From NCBI RefSeq assembly GCF_000282115.1, contig NZ_AKJY01000045.1, positions 36,132 to 100,131 on the forward strand: DNA of 64,000 nucleotides, in the 5' to 3' direction. The DNA is from Chryseobacterium populi (GTDB lineage Bacteria; Bacteroidota; Bacteroidia; Flavobacteriales; Weeksellaceae). The position numbers and the translations under genes are program-made. Positions 45,012 through 56,748 of the stretch are shown here, in pieces (the stretch's first letter is position 1; each line of letters begins with the position of its first letter). The notes under the pieces are model-generated. The model did no database searches. It saw only the letters and a program-made list of their open reading frames with translations, and was not told the DNA's origin.

Positions 45012-45292
45012 ATGAAAAAAACTATATTCATTTTATTATCCTTATGACTTTTGCCCAGGAGAAAAACTGCAACCGGTAAAAGAGAAGCAGATAGATGGCG
45101 TTACGATCACTAAAACTAAAAAAATCGTTGAACAAAACCCCGAACCATACCATATTCGGTTTTTCTGAACAGCCACAACTTAATAACGGCAATGTACTTG
45201 AGGAAATTAAAAAACTTCCGGGACTTGTTGCTGCTACAGATATTGCGGGAATGATGTACCAAGGGAAAAATGCTGGACGTATATCTTAAACA
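45012..45292 (+). pseudogene. frameshifted start of a TonB-linked outer-membrane receptor
   Basis: Read in three frames in turn, the segment gives a signal-peptide start (MKKTIFILLSL, then a frameshift to FAQEK), KLQPVKEKQIDGVTITKTKKI, then LNNGNVLEEIKKLPGLVA, and finally a frameshift into KMLDVYL. These pieces follow the order of the plug start of OMP_b-brl_3 receptors like the one at 41652. At least three frameshifts and an abrupt end before the barrel show that it is not functional. It is probably a decayed paralogue of the nearby receptor. Confidence 0.7.
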
Positions 45293-45345
45293 ACATCAAA
45301 AAAAGAAAATAACAGAGTGATGATTAATTTTAATATAGCTTAAGA

Positions 45346-45374
45346 TTCGGCGGCGGGCAAAGCCCGCCGCCGAA
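45346..45374. terminator. GC-rich stem-loop at the end of the thiamin operon
   Basis: TTCGGCGGCGGGC (45346-45358) pairs perfectly with GCCCGCCGCCGAA (45362-45374) around AAA, a 13-bp stem. It lies 22 bases past the thiF stop on the minus strand. The U-tract is weak on both sides, so it may be a termination or RNA-stabilising hairpin. Its high GC contrasts with the AT-rich surroundings. Confidence 0.65.
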
Positions 45375-45395
45375 TTCTTTTAAAACAATATAATT

Positions 45396-46112
45396 TCAGA
45401 AATCTATGGTCTGGAATTGCCAGTTTAAAGTATCAGTCAATGTGATCTGATTCGTCGTTACCGGCAGACCTGTGATTATTTTTAAAGCCAGATGTGCCAT
45501 CATGCTTCCTACAATTCCCGGCAATGATCCCAGCACTCCAAGGCTGTCACAATCGGGAACATCTTCATCAAACGGCGGTTCAGGGAAAAGGTCTCTTAAA
45601 TTTTTACTTCTTTTATAATTGAATACAGCCACTTGTCCTGAAAATCCCTGTACACTTCCATAGACTAAAGGTTTATTTATCTTTACACATACATCATTGA
45701 TAAGATACCTGCTGGTGAAATTATCTGAGCCATCAACAATAATATCATACCGGGAAAGGAGTTCTTCTGCATTGAAAGTCTGTATTTTGTCTTCAATGCC
45801 GATGTAATTGACCTGATGATTCAGTTTCTTAACAAAGCTTTCTGCACTTTTCACCTTTGAGGTTCCTACACTGTTTTCATTGTGAATAACCTGACGATTT
45901 AGATTATGCAATTCTACCGTGTCAAAATCTACAATTCCTAAAGTACCCACACCTGCAGCTGCCAGATATTGAATCACAGGGCTTCCCAGCCCTCCGGCAC
46001 CGACAACGAGTACTTTTGCAGCTCTGATTTTTCTCTGCCCTTCTATACCTATTTCATCAATAAATATCTGGCGGCTGTATCTGGAAAAAAGATCTTCATT
46101 TTTCATTCCCAA
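45396..46112 (-). CDS. thiF: ThiF/MoeB-type adenylyltransferase
   Basis: 238 residues of the ThiF/MoeB/HesA family. The ATP-binding loop GAGGLGSPVIQYLA is near residues 38-51, then IVDFDTVELHNLNRQ, and DGSDNFTSRYLIND near 131. It would adenylate the ThiS C-terminus for sulfur loading. It is short and lacks a rhodanese domain and a full CxxC zinc pair, though a lone Cys is in VPDCDSLG. It is the last gene of the thiamin operon, abutting thiH. Starts at 46112 and 46106 are both possible. Confidence 0.88.
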   Translation of the reverse strand: MGMKNEDLFSRYSRQIFIDEIGIEGQRKIRAAKVLVVGAGGLGSPVIQYLAAAGVGTLGIVDFDTVELHNLNRQVIHNENSVGTSKVKSAESFVKKLNHQVNYIGIEDKIQTFNAEELLSRYDIIVDGSDNFTSRYLINDVCVKINKPLVYGSVQGFSGQVAVFNYKRSKNLRDLFPEPPFDEDVPDCDSLGVLGSLPGIVGSMMAHLALKIITGLPVTTNQITLTDTLNWQFQTIDF

Positions 46113-47243
46113 CTATATTTTACACCCGTTATACACCGGATCCCAATCCTTCATTACGGGATCATAACCGGCTGCTTTGATCATTTGTTTTACCATATCC
46201 ATGCTCCTTTCATCGCTGGTCTCAAATTGTTCCAAGGACTGCTTGTCAACTGCATATCCTCCGGGATTGGTTTTTGACCCGGCACTCATCGCTGTTGCTC
46301 CTAAAGAAACAATGTGATTCCTGAATTTTTCATTTTCCCTGGTGGAAACGGATATTTCAAGATCTTCATTCCATATTCTGTAAGCACAGATCAGCTGTAA
46401 GAGATCTTTATCTTCCATAATGAAATTGGGTTCAATAATTCCTTCCGCGGGCCTCAGTCTTGGAAATGATACGGAAAAACGGCTCTGCCAGTATTGTTTT
46501 TGCAGGTGATCGATATGTAGGGCATTAAAGAAACTATCTACCCTCCAGTCTTCTAGGCCAAGTAATACTCCCAGACCGATTTTATGAATTCCTGCCTTTC
46601 CTATCCTGTCCGGTGTTTCAAGGCGAAAATCAAAATTTGATTTCTTTCCTTTCGGATGGTAGTGTTTATAGACTTCCTGATGATAAGTTTCCTGATACAC
46701 CAATACCGAATGCACTCCTTCCTGATGCAGCCATTCATATTCTTCTTCTGACAAGGGTTGTACTTCTATTGAAATATTGGCAAAATGAGGTTTCAGTAAC
46801 CGCACAGCATTAAGAAAATAATCAATCCCCACAGTTTTATTTGCTTCTCCACTTACTAATAGTACATGGTTGACACCCATTGATTTGAGGACCATTGCTT
46901 CTATCATGATCTCTGTATCAGTAAGGGTTTTTCTTTTAAGCTTATTATCTAAACTGAAACCACAATAGGTACAGATATTCTGACATTCATTGCTCAGATA
47001 CAGAGGTGCATAAAGCTGGATGGTTTTACCGAAACGTTTCCGGGTAATTGAACGTGTCATATTAGCCATCACCTCGAGCTTTTCAGCAGCTGCTTCTGAA
47101 ATTAAATTTAAAAAGTCATCAACTGTTTTCTGCTTTTTCTGCAGGCTGTATTCTACATCAGAAAGAGTAACATTTTCAAGCTTCAGCTTTATTTCTTCCC
47201 AATGGTACCGTTTAAAAACCTCATCAAACTTAATCATAGCCAA
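46113..47243 (-). CDS. thiH: 2-iminoacetate synthase (tyrosine lyase, radical SAM)
   Basis: 376 residues. The radical-SAM cluster is Cys87-x3-Cys91-x2-Cys94 in ECQNICTYCG. ThiH cleaves tyrosine to give dehydroglycine for the thiazole ring and replaces the oxygen-requiring ThiO; its presence suits low-oxygen growth. The C-terminal ThiH-specific domain is present (to about residue 370, ending GCKI). It starts two bases after thiG and directly abuts thiF. The ATG at 47237 is an alternative start. Confidence 0.93.
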   Translation of the reverse strand: MAMIKFDEVFKRYHWEEIKLKLENVTLSDVEYSLQKKQKTVDDFLNLISEAAAEKLEVMANMTRSITRKRFGKTIQLYAPLYLSNECQNICTYCGFSLDNKLKRKTLTDTEIMIEAMVLKSMGVNHVLLVSGEANKTVGIDYFLNAVRLLKPHFANISIEVQPLSEEEYEWLHQEGVHSVLVYQETYHQEVYKHYHPKGKKSNFDFRLETPDRIGKAGIHKIGLGVLLGLEDWRVDSFFNALHIDHLQKQYWQSRFSVSFPRLRPAEGIIEPNFIMEDKDLLQLICAYRIWNEDLEISVSTRENEKFRNHIVSLGATAMSAGSKTNPGGYAVDKQSLEQFETSDERSMDMVKQMIKAAGYDPVMKDWDPVYNGCKI

Positions 47244-47245
47244 TC

Positions 47246-48019
47246 TTATTCAAACAAAAAAGAAGTTAGCGGACTGGAAGCCTCGGCATGCCGGCTGATC
47301 ATTCCTAATCCTGATTCATAAGCCCTTCTTCCTGCAATAACACCTTCTTTAAATGCCAATGCCATATTCACAGGATCTTTTGCCACCGCAATTGCCGTAT
47401 TCACCAAAACGGCATCAGCTCCAATTTCCATTGCTTTTGCAGCATCGGAAGGTGCTCCTATTCCGGCATCTACCACAACAGGAACATTGCTCTGACTGAT
47501 AATAATTTCTAAAAAATCAAGCGTACGAAGTCCTTTATTCGTTCCTATCGGAGCTCCCAAAGGCATCACGACTGCCGTTCCTGCATTTTCCAGACGTTTA
47601 CATAAAACCGGGTCTGCATGAATGTATGGCATTACGATAAAACCGAGTTTGGCCAGCTCTTCAGTGGCATAAAGGGTTTCAATCGGGTCGGGTAACAGAT
47701 ATTTCGGATCGGGATGAATTTCCAATTTTACCCAATTTGTTTCCAGGGCTTCTCTTGCCAGCTGGGCTGCTAATACTGCTTCCTTTGCAGTACGGGCACC
47801 CGAGGTATTGGGCAGGAGATGTGTATTTGCCGGCTTCAGCGCATTCAACAGGTCATCTTCAGACGAATTGATATCGATTCTTTTTAATGCCATTGTTACC
47901 ATATCTGTTTCTGAAGCAATGATAGATTGCGTCATTTCCGTTAAATTTCCAAACTTGCCGGTTCCCAGGAAAAGCCTGGATTCAAAAATCCGGTCTGCTA
48001 TTGTTAGTGTCTGATTCAT
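47246..48019 (-). CDS. thiG: thiazole synthase
   Basis: 257 residues, normal length. The active-site Lys lies in [16 protein letters not shown] near 100, with the SGTGKF start and [31 protein letters not shown] near 190-215. ThiG joins dehydroglycine, deoxyxylulose phosphate and the thiocarboxylated ThiS to form the thiazole phosphate. It overlaps thiE by four bases, so translation is probably coupled. Confidence 0.95.
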   Translation of the reverse strand: MNQTLTIADRIFESRLFLGTGKFGNLTEMTQSIIASETDMVTMALKRIDINSSEDDLLNALKPANTHLLPNTSGARTAKEAVLAAQLAREALETNWVKLEIHPDPKYLLPDPIETLYATEELAKLGFIVMPYIHADPVLCKRLENAGTAVVMPLGAPIGTNKGLRTLDFLEIIISQSNVPVVVDAGIGAPSDAAKAMEIGADAVLVNTAIAVAKDPVNMALAFKEGVIAGRRAYESGLGMISRHAEASSPLTSFLFE

Positions 48020-48630
48020 TTCATGAGTTTTATAAATTCATTTACGATAGATGGCTGGCTGGTAATCTGTCCGGAAACAGCCACTCCGTAAATTCCGGTT
48101 GATTGTAATAATTCTATATCGTTTAAGACGATTCCGCCTATCGCATAAATTTTTGGAATGCTGATAGACGACTCTTTTAAATCCCTAATAATCTGCTGAT
48201 AGCCTTCAAATCCTAAAACAGGACTAAGTTTTTCTTTTGTAGCCGTAAATCTTAACGGTCCAAGACCGATATAATTGCATTGTTCTTCTATTCTCTGAAG
48301 CACATCAGCCAATGTATTCGCTGTACCGCCGATTATTTTATTCCGTCCAAGAATTTTCCTCGCTTCGGGGATGGAAGTATCATCTAACCCTAAATGTACA
48401 CCGTCTGCATCCATTCTTTTAGCCACCTGTACATGATCATTAATGATACATACCGCCTGATATTCTTTGCATAGTAGCTGTGTTTTAACACAAAGCTCTT
48501 CAAATTCCCTTTCAGGAGCATTTTTCCAGCGTACCTGCACCCATTTTACACCGGCATCCAGTGCTTTACGGATATTCAATTCCTGATCTTCTTTTATATT
48601 TCCATGAGAGATATATTGTATTTTTTCCAT
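48016..48630 (-). CDS. thiE: thiamin phosphate synthase
   Basis: 204 residues from the ATG at 48630 ([10 protein letters not shown]); a frame to 48699 overlaps the upstream gene and is not the start. Conserved blocks: VQVRWKN near residue 32, [20 protein letters not shown] near 67-86, [13 protein letters not shown] near 125-137 and IYAIGGI. It couples the pyrimidine and thiazole phosphates. A second ThiE-like gene lies directly upstream in the operon, so this complete copy is the likely synthase. Confidence 0.93.
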   Translation of the reverse strand: MEKIQYISHGNIKEDQELNIRKALDAGVKWVQVRWKNAPEREFEELCVKTQLLCKEYQAVCIINDHVQVAKRMDADGVHLGLDDTSIPEARKILGRNKIIGGTANTLADVLQRIEEQCNYIGLGPLRFTATKEKLSPVLGFEGYQQIIRDLKESSISIPKIYAIGGIVLNDIELLQSTGIYGVAVSGQITSQPSIVNEFIKLMK

Positions 48631-48632
48631 GA

Positions 48633-51269
<2,637 letters not shown>

Positions 51270-51340
51270 TCCTATGTTGTATTATATCAACTTCAGGAAT
51301 GGCTATGATGGTACAATGGAATGTACAACAAAAGTCATCT

Positions 51341-51420
51341 CACTTTTCCCTACGCTGGTATGATCCAGATCAGGTTCAAAGGGTAAAGTCTCAGTCTGTT
51401 TGCTACAGACACCCCTAAAG
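51341..51420 (-). promoter_or_regulatory. TPP riboswitch upstream of the thiamin operon
   Basis: On the minus strand: CTTTAGGGGTGTCTGTAGC, CAGACTGAGACTTTACCC, TTTGAACCTGATCTGGATCAT, ACCAGCGTAGGGAAAAGTG. Every conserved THI-element block is present in a near-textbook form. It precedes thiS by about 70 bases. Confidence 0.97.
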
Positions 51421-51427
51421 TATGGGA

Positions 51428-51460
51428 CGAAATTAGGTTATTTTTTTAGAATGGACAAAA
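51428..51460 (-). promoter_or_regulatory. thiamin-operon promoter (-33 TTTTG, -7 TAATTTCG)
   Basis: On the minus strand TTTTG at 51460-51456, a 20-base spacer, then TAATTTCG at 51435-51428 (one mismatch to TAnnTTTG). The predicted start lies right before the riboswitch. Confidence 0.55.
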
Positions 51461-51474
51461 TTTTAAAATAAAAA

Positions 51475-51499
51475 AGACTGTTTCAGGTTTGAACAGTCT
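51475..51499 (-). terminator. terminator after the pseudouridine synthase unit
   Basis: AGACTGTT (51475-51482) pairs with AACAGTCT (51492-51499); on the minus strand a T-tract follows. It ends the panB-hypothetical-pseudouridine-synthase run about 145 bases past the last stop. Confidence 0.7.
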
Positions 51500-51643
51500 G
51501 TATTTTTATTTAATAACTTATTTATCGCAAGGTCATACAAGGATAAGCCAGCAGAATCTAAATTAAAGATAAACAAAGCCGTTTCACTTATTGATGAAAC
51601 ACAAATGAAACCTGATCAGAATTTATCTTATTGATTATCCAAA

Positions 51644-52321
51644 TTATTCTTCACAGGCTCTCCAGATTGCATCATTCTGCGGAACAGGAGCTATGATTTG
51701 AATGTTTTCTTTTGTTACCGGATGAATAAATTCCAGTTTTCTTGCATGAAGATTGATTCCTCCATCGGGATTAGAACGGGGTGCCCCATATTTCAGGTCT
51801 CCCTTTATCGGAATTCCTGTTTTAGATAATTGTGCCCGGATCTGATGATGCCTTCCAGTTTCAAGGTCAATTTCAAGAAGCAGGTAATTATCTAGACTTT
51901 TAATAACATTATAGGTCAAAATAGCTTCTTTGGCTCCCTCTGTTGCTTTCGGATAAACGATTGCTTTATTATTTTTTTCGTTTTTCTTTAAATAATGAAT
52001 CAGTCTCAGGGTTTGAGGGATCATTTCTTTCGCTACAACTGCCCAATATGTTTTTTTTATTTCCCGGTTTTTCACCATCTGGGTAAGGCGGGAAAGCGCT
52101 TTGGAAGTTTTAGCATAAATCACCAATCCTGAGGTTGGGCGGTCTATACGATGAACCAAACCGAGAAAAACATTCCCCGGTTTGCCATCTCTTTTCTTTA
52201 TAAATTTTTTTATTGACTCCAGTAATGATTCATCGCCGGTCTTATCCCCCTGTACAAGCTGGCCGACTTTTTTATTGATCACCAGAAGATGGTTGTCTTC
52301 ATAAACAATCTGTTCCTCCAT
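51644..52321 (-). CDS. RluA-family pseudouridine synthase
   Basis: 225 residues, no S4 domain. The catalytic Asp60 is in LVHRIDRPTSGLVIYAKT and the ETGRHHQIRAQLS block near 150 is conserved. It isomerises a uridine in rRNA or tRNA; which position is unknown. It is followed one base away by a membrane-protein gene on the same strand, then panB. Confidence 0.92.
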   Translation of the reverse strand: MEEQIVYEDNHLLVINKKVGQLVQGDKTGDESLLESIKKFIKKRDGKPGNVFLGLVHRIDRPTSGLVIYAKTSKALSRLTQMVKNREIKKTYWAVVAKEMIPQTLRLIHYLKKNEKNNKAIVYPKATEGAKEAILTYNVIKSLDNYLLLEIDLETGRHHQIRAQLSKTGIPIKGDLKYGAPRSNPDGGINLHARKLEFIHPVTKENIQIIAPVPQNDAIWRACEE

Positions 52322-52642
52322 TTATCTGTTGGGTCTGTTGGATAATGATAAAATAATTCCGCCAAGAAGTCCTAATGTTTTCATTCCTGCCAATCTCGAT
52401 TCTAAGGGTAAAAATGCTCCGATAATACAAAGTGCTGCGGCAGCATACATCGGATAAACAAAATTTCTGTTTGAAAGAAAAGGAGCCTGAATGGCAAAAC
52501 TTATTCCTATCAGGATGTAAAATACTCTTCTGGAAAGTATATTGCTGATCTCCGGAGAGAAGAAATTAAACCATCCTGCTGCAAGACAGATCAATGCAAT
52601 AACGGAAATAACTCCCTGTATAGTCTGTTGGTTTTTCATCAA
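52322..52642 (-). CDS. small multi-helix membrane protein, unknown function
   Basis: 106 residues with hydrophobic stretches at about 9-28, 40-54 and 64-80, and a shorter one at 88-100. It has no motif I recognise. Starts at 52642 (MMKNQ) and 52639 are equivalent. It fits tightly between panB and the pseudouridine synthase (one- and zero-base gaps), so the three are one transcript. Confidence 0.75.
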   Translation of the reverse strand: MMKNQQTIQGVISVIALICLAAGWFNFFSPEISNILSRRVFYILIGISFAIQAPFLSNRNFVYPMYAAAALCIIGAFLPLESRLAGMKTLGLLGGIILSLSNRPNR

Positions 52643-53458
52643 TTAGTAGCTTTCTTTTTCGTTTGGAAAATCTACGTTTTTCACATCTTTTACATATTGG
52701 GCAACCGCACCTGTAATTTCCGTATAAAGATCAAGATATCTTCGTAAGAATTTCGGACTGAAACCCTGGTTCATTCCCACCATATCGTGGTATACCAAAA
52801 CCTGCCCGTCACAATGAGCCCCGGCTCCAATTCCGATGGTTGGAATTGAAATACTTTCCGTTACCTTTTTAGCCAGCTCGGCAGGAATTTTTTCAAGAAC
52901 TATGGAAAAGCATCCCAATTCTTCCAGAAGCTGTGCATCGCTGATCAGTTTTTCAGCTTCTGCTTCTTCTTTTGCCCTTACTTTATATGTTCCGAATTTA
53001 TAGATCGACTGTGGGGTCAACCCTAAATGCCCCATTACCGGAATTCCGGCATTAATGATTTTCTTTATCGATTTTGAGATCTCTTTTCCACCTTCGATTT
53101 TCACTGCATGTGCACCTCCCTCTTTCATCATTCTTACTGCAGATTCCAAAGCTTTCTCCGGATTACTCTGATACGTTCCGAATGGTAAGTCTGCTACCAC
53201 CAAAGCTCTGTCGGTACCCCGTACCACACTCTGGGCGTGATAGATCATCTGATCTAAAGTGATGGGAAGAGTCGTTTCAAAACCGGCCATCACATTCGCA
53301 GCAGAATCTCCGATCAATACTGCATCAATTCCACCGGCATCTACCATTTTGGCAGTTGTGAAGTCGTATGCCGTAAGCATTGTTATTTTTTCCTTGTCGA
53401 ATTTCATTTTACGCAAGGTTTCAGTTGTAACTTTTTTAATTTCAGAATGAACAGACAT
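52643..53458 (-). CDS. panB: 3-methyl-2-oxobutanoate hydroxymethyltransferase
   Basis: 271 residues, normal for PanB, the first step of pantothenate synthesis. The metal-binding [24 protein letters not shown] block is near 47-70 (Asp50 and neighbours), AVKIEGG near 118, and [21 protein letters not shown] near 199-219. It leads a three-gene unit with a membrane protein and a pseudouridine synthase. A terminator-like hairpin separates it from the upstream Crp/Fnr gene. Confidence 0.95.
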   Translation of the reverse strand: MSVHSEIKKVTTETLRKMKFDKEKITMLTAYDFTTAKMVDAGGIDAVLIGDSAANVMAGFETTLPITLDQMIYHAQSVVRGTDRALVVADLPFGTYQSNPEKALESAVRMMKEGGAHAVKIEGGKEISKSIKKIINAGIPVMGHLGLTPQSIYKFGTYKVRAKEEAEAEKLISDAQLLEELGCFSIVLEKIPAELAKKVTESISIPTIGIGAGAHCDGQVLVYHDMVGMNQGFSPKFLRRYLDLYTEITGAVAQYVKDVKNVDFPNEKESY

Positions 53459-53484
53459 AATGTATCTATTTTTTAAAAGTTAAA

Positions 53485-53504
53485 AAGTCGGCTTCCGCCG
53501 ACTT
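53485..53504. terminator. terminator between the Crp/Fnr gene and panB
   Basis: AAGTCGGC (53485-53492), a TTCC loop, then GCCGACTT (53497-53504), with T-rich flanks on both sides. It lies just past the regulator stop on the minus strand. Confidence 0.8.
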
Positions 53505-53520
53505 AAGTTTTTTGTATGAT

Positions 53521-54234
53521 TTATAAAACTACGTGTCCCAGTTTCATGAGTTTATCGTGATTCAGGATTTTGATATTTCTCCCGTCCACCTCGATGAGAC
53601 TGTCCTGTTTGAATTCGGAGATTAAACGGATGGCACTTTCAGTAGCTGTCCCGATAATATTGGCAATCTCTTCTCTTGTCAAAGAGATCTTAATAAACCC
53701 TTCCGGATCAACGCCTAATTTCTGTTCTAAAAGCAACAGAATTTCTGCTAATCTTTCTCTTACGGTTTTTTGAGCCAGGAAGGTGATCGTATTTGAAGAT
53801 TCACCTAACTCGTATGAAATTTTCTGAAGCATTACAAATGACAGCTGGGAATCTACTTCCAGAAGATACATAAATACATCTGCAGGAAGAAAAACACAGT
53901 CAATATCTGTCATGGCTTCTGCTTTAGCCTGGAAATTTTCCCCGCAAAGAAGGGACCGGTATCCAATGATATCCCCTTCTTTGATAAACCTTAAGATCTG
54001 ATCTTTTCCGAAAGCTCCGGATTTTGAAAGCTTGGCCGCCCCTTTTTCCAGAACGTACACACCTTTCGGGGTTTCTCCATCCTCAAAGATGGTATCGTGT
54101 TTCTGAAAACTCAGTTTCTTTTTGGCATTAATGTATTTCTCAAAATCTGTGCTAGAAAGTCTTTCTTTAAATGATTTATCATTAAAAACTCTGGCAAATC
54201 TTTCCTCGATAGCGATCTGTTGTTCCTGCGGCAT
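53521..54234 (-). CDS. Crp/Fnr-family regulator, probable cbb3 oxidase regulator
   Basis: 237 residues: a cyclic-nucleotide-type sensor barrel (about 20-140) and a C-terminal winged helix. The recognition helix reads TATESAIRLISEF, so the Fnr ESxxSR pattern becomes E-S-A-I-R. The N-terminal cysteine cluster of oxygen-sensing FNR is absent; the two Cys (LLCGEN, DIDCVF) lie in the barrel, so it does not sense oxygen through an iron-sulfur cluster of the FNR kind. It is divergent from ccoI with two promoter boxes and a shared dyad between them, which suggests it controls the oxidase genes. Confidence 0.9.
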   Translation of the reverse strand: MPQEQQIAIEERFARVFNDKSFKERLSSTDFEKYINAKKKLSFQKHDTIFEDGETPKGVYVLEKGAAKLSKSGAFGKDQILRFIKEGDIIGYRSLLCGENFQAKAEAMTDIDCVFLPADVFMYLLEVDSQLSFVMLQKISYELGESSNTITFLAQKTVRERLAEILLLLEQKLGVDPEGFIKISLTREEIANIIGTATESAIRLISEFKQDSLIEVDGRNIKILNHDKLMKLGHVVL

Positions 54235-54239
54235 TTTTT

Positions 54240-54253
54240 ATGACATTTATCAC
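54240..54253. promoter_or_regulatory. candidate Crp/Fnr binding dyad, site 1 (crp/ccoI gap)
   Basis: ATGACATTTATCAC on the plus strand (GTGATAAATGTCAT on the minus) is a 5-4-5 dyad, RTGAY-N4-RTCAY, with the same geometry as the FNR site TTGAT-N4-ATCAA. The same 14-mer with one change lies before ccoS. It sits on the regulator's own start region, so it may also repress itself, and about 63 bases upstream of the predicted ccoI start, near the usual class I position. Confidence 0.6.
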
Positions 54254-54283
54254 AAAAATAGAACATTTTAACTCGATAAACAA
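54253..54283 (-). promoter_or_regulatory. Crp/Fnr gene promoter (-33 TTG, -7 TATTTTTG)
   Basis: On the minus strand TTG at 54283-54281, a 20-base spacer and TATTTTTG at 54260-54253. Spacing and sequences match the Bacteroidota consensus. Confidence 0.65.
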
Positions 54284-54295
54284 AAAAAAATGTTA

Positions 54296-54303
54296 TAATT
54301 TTG
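54296..54303 (+). promoter_or_regulatory. -7 promoter box (TAATTTTG) for ccoI
   Basis: An exact TAnnTTTG match 14 bases before the ccoI ATG at 54318. Confidence 0.55.
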
Positions 54304-54317
54304 TACGTCAATAATTT

Positions 54318-56702
54318 ATGAAGGTGAGCGAGAACTGTTTTCATTGTGGTCAAGGGATAGAAAAGGAGAGAATTCTTTTTGATGAAAAAATTTTCTGTTG
54401 CAACGGTTGTAAATCGGTCTACGAAATTCTGAATACCAATAATTTAAGTAATTTTTACGAATTAAATAAAAGGGCGGGAATTCGTCCGAATGACGAAAAC
54501 TCTTCACAGTTCGATTATCTGGATACTCCTGAAATTTTTGAAAAGGTAACTGATTTCTCTGAGGGAAACACAAGCCTGATCACTTTCAAAATCCCTGTAA
54601 TACACTGTTCTTCCTGCATATGGCTATTGGAAAGCCTTCATACTTTAAACGAACACATTAAGTATTCCCAGGTCAACTTTACCAGAAAAACCCTACAGGT
54701 CTCATTCAATCATAATGATTTAAAATTAAGCGAATTAGCTAATTTTTTAACCAATCTTGGGTATAAGCCCGTTATCAGCCTTGAAACCGCAGATAAAAAT
54801 GTAGATCATCTTGACAAATCACTGCTTGTAAAATTTGCAATTGCCGCTTTTGCTTTTGGTAACGGAATGTTCCTTGCCTTCCCCGAATATGTGGGTGGAG
54901 AAGACTATTGGATGGACCATTACAAAGGGCTTTTCAGAACACTGATGTTTTTATTGGCTTGTCCAGTCGTATTTTACTCAGCTTCTGACTATTACAAATC
55001 TGCATGGTACGGACTGAAAAACAAGATTGTTAATATTGACGTTCCGATTGTTCTGGGAATTCTGGTTCTTTTCGGAAGAAGCGTTTATGAAGTGGTAACA
55101 GATTATGGCCCGGGCTATTTTGACACTTTATGCGGATTATTATTTTTCATGCTTTTAGGTAAGATTTTCCAGAAAAGAACATACAATGCTCTTTCCTACG
55201 ACAGGGATTACAAATCATTTTACCCGATCGCCGTTACGAAAGTAGACTTTGAAGGCAAGCAGGAAAACATTTTACTTTCGGAAATCAAAGTCGGGGATAG
55301 GATTTTAGTAAGAAATCAGGAAATCATCCCGGTTGATGCCATTCTGATCAATGGAGAAGGGAATATTGACAACAGTTTTATTACCGGAGAAAGTGTAAGC
55401 ATCAGCAAACAGCCTGGAGATAAAATTTTTGCGGGCGGTAAGCAGATCGGTTCTTCTTTAGAGCTTGAAGTGATTAAAAATGTTGATCAAAGCTATTTGA
55501 CCCAGCTTTGGAATAAGGAAGCATTTAAGAAACATGAGACCGGATTGGATACTCTGACCAATAATATCAGTAAGTATTTTACATTCATCATTTTAGGCAT
55601 CGCTTTAATTTCTGGAACCTATTGGGCAACTGTAGATTTAGAGAAAATGTTCCAGGTGATTTCCGCAATTCTTATCATTGCCTGTCCGTGTGCGCTTGCG
55701 TTATCTGCACCGTTTACTTTCGGACACATTATGAGAATCTTAGGCCGGAATAAGTTCTATGTAAAAGATACACTGACAATTGAAAAAATCGCAAAACTTA
55801 ACACCATTGTTTTTGATAAAACAGGAACAATTACCCACAGAAAAAAATCAAACATCAAATATGAAGGATCTGAAATTCCTGAATTTGATTTACTTAACAT
55901 CAAGACTTTATTAAAAAATTCCAATCACCCGCTTTCAAAATCACTGTATGAGTTTTTAGAAATTCAGGATGCTTATTTTCCGGTTGAAAACTTCCGGGAA
56001 ATTTCAGGGAGGGGTTATGAAGCAGGTGTAAGGGGAAATATTTACAAAATAGGTTCCGCAAGATATAACAATCAGGAATCTAAAAACCTCGAAACAGCGG
56101 TTTACATCAGCAAAAACAACGAATTTATTGGCAAATTCATCTTTAAAAATGAATACCGTCAAAATCTGAAAGACCTGTTCAGAAAACTTACGAATTATAA
56201 AATCTTCATTCTGAGCGGAGATAATTCTTCCGAAGAAAATCAGCTGAAGGATTTGATCCCGAATTATCAGGCCATGGCATTCAACCAAAGCCCTGAAGAT
56301 AAGCTGAATTATATTAAAACGCTTCAGGAACAAAACCTTAAAGTAGCAATGCTTGGAGATGGCTTGAATGATGCGGGAGCATTAAAGCAAAGCAATGTGG
56401 GGATTGCCATTTCTGATGACTCCAACAGCTTTACTCCTTCTTCAGATGTCATTATGAATGGTGAAAAAGTGGGTGCCCTTGACCATTATCTCAACGTTTG
56501 TAAAGGCTCGATAACCATTGTAAAAATGACATTCATAATCAGTTTCCTGTACAATATCGTTGGTTTAAGTTATGCAGTTACAGGACATATGCATCCTCTT
56601 TTTGCAGCAATCCTCATGCCAATAAGTTCTATAACAGTGGTTACATTTACCACACTTTCGACCTGGATCCTGGGTAGGAAATACTTCAAAAAACAGGTCT
56701 GA
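54318..56702 (+). CDS. ccoI: copper-transporting P-type ATPase for cbb3 oxidase assembly (CcoI/FixI)
   Basis: 794 residues. An N-terminal Cys-rich piece (Cys7, Cys10, Cys27, Cys28, Cys31) resembles the zinc-ribbon of CcoI/FixI; next a heavy-metal-associated domain with CSSC near 93-96. The transport motif is Cys456-Pro-Cys458 (CPCALALS), the phosphorylation site Asp500 in DKTGTIT, and the GDGLNDAGALKQ loop follows near 678. It exports copper to the periplasm for insertion into the oxidase. It is divergent from the Crp/Fnr gene and starts the cbb3 gene run. Confidence 0.94.
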   Translation: MKVSENCFHCGQGIEKERILFDEKIFCCNGCKSVYEILNTNNLSNFYELNKRAGIRPNDENSSQFDYLDTPEIFEKVTDFSEGNTSLITFKIPVIHCSSCIWLLESLHTLNEHIKYSQVNFTRKTLQVSFNHNDLKLSELANFLTNLGYKPVISLETADKNVDHLDKSLLVKFAIAAFAFGNGMFLAFPEYVGGEDYWMDHYKGLFRTLMFLLACPVVFYSASDYYKSAWYGLKNKIVNIDVPIVLGILVLFGRSVYEVVTDYGPGYFDTLCGLLFFMLLGKIFQKRTYNALSYDRDYKSFYPIAVTKVDFEGKQENILLSEIKVGDRILVRNQEIIPVDAILINGEGNIDNSFITGESVSISKQPGDKIFAGGKQIGSSLELEVIKNVDQSYLTQLWNKEAFKKHETGLDTLTNNISKYFTFIILGIALISGTYWATVDLEKMFQVISAILIIACPCALALSAPFTFGHIMRILGRNKFYVKDTLTIEKIAKLNTIVFDKTGTITHRKKSNIKYEGSEIPEFDLLNIKTLLKNSNHPLSKSLYEFLEIQDAYFPVENFREISGRGYEAGVRGNIYKIGSARYNNQESKNLETAVYISKNNEFIGKFIFKNEYRQNLKDLFRKLTNYKIFILSGDNSSEENQLKDLIPNYQAMAFNQSPEDKLNYIKTLQEQNLKVAMLGDGLNDAGALKQSNVGIAISDDSNSFTPSSDVIMNGEKVGALDHYLNVCKGSITIVKMTFIISFLYNIVGLSYAVTGHMHPLFAAILMPISSITVVTFTTLSTWILGRKYFKKQV

Positions 56703-56748
56703 AAGCCCTTATTTAGACTGATTTTAAATTAGCTGAAATCCGCATTTC

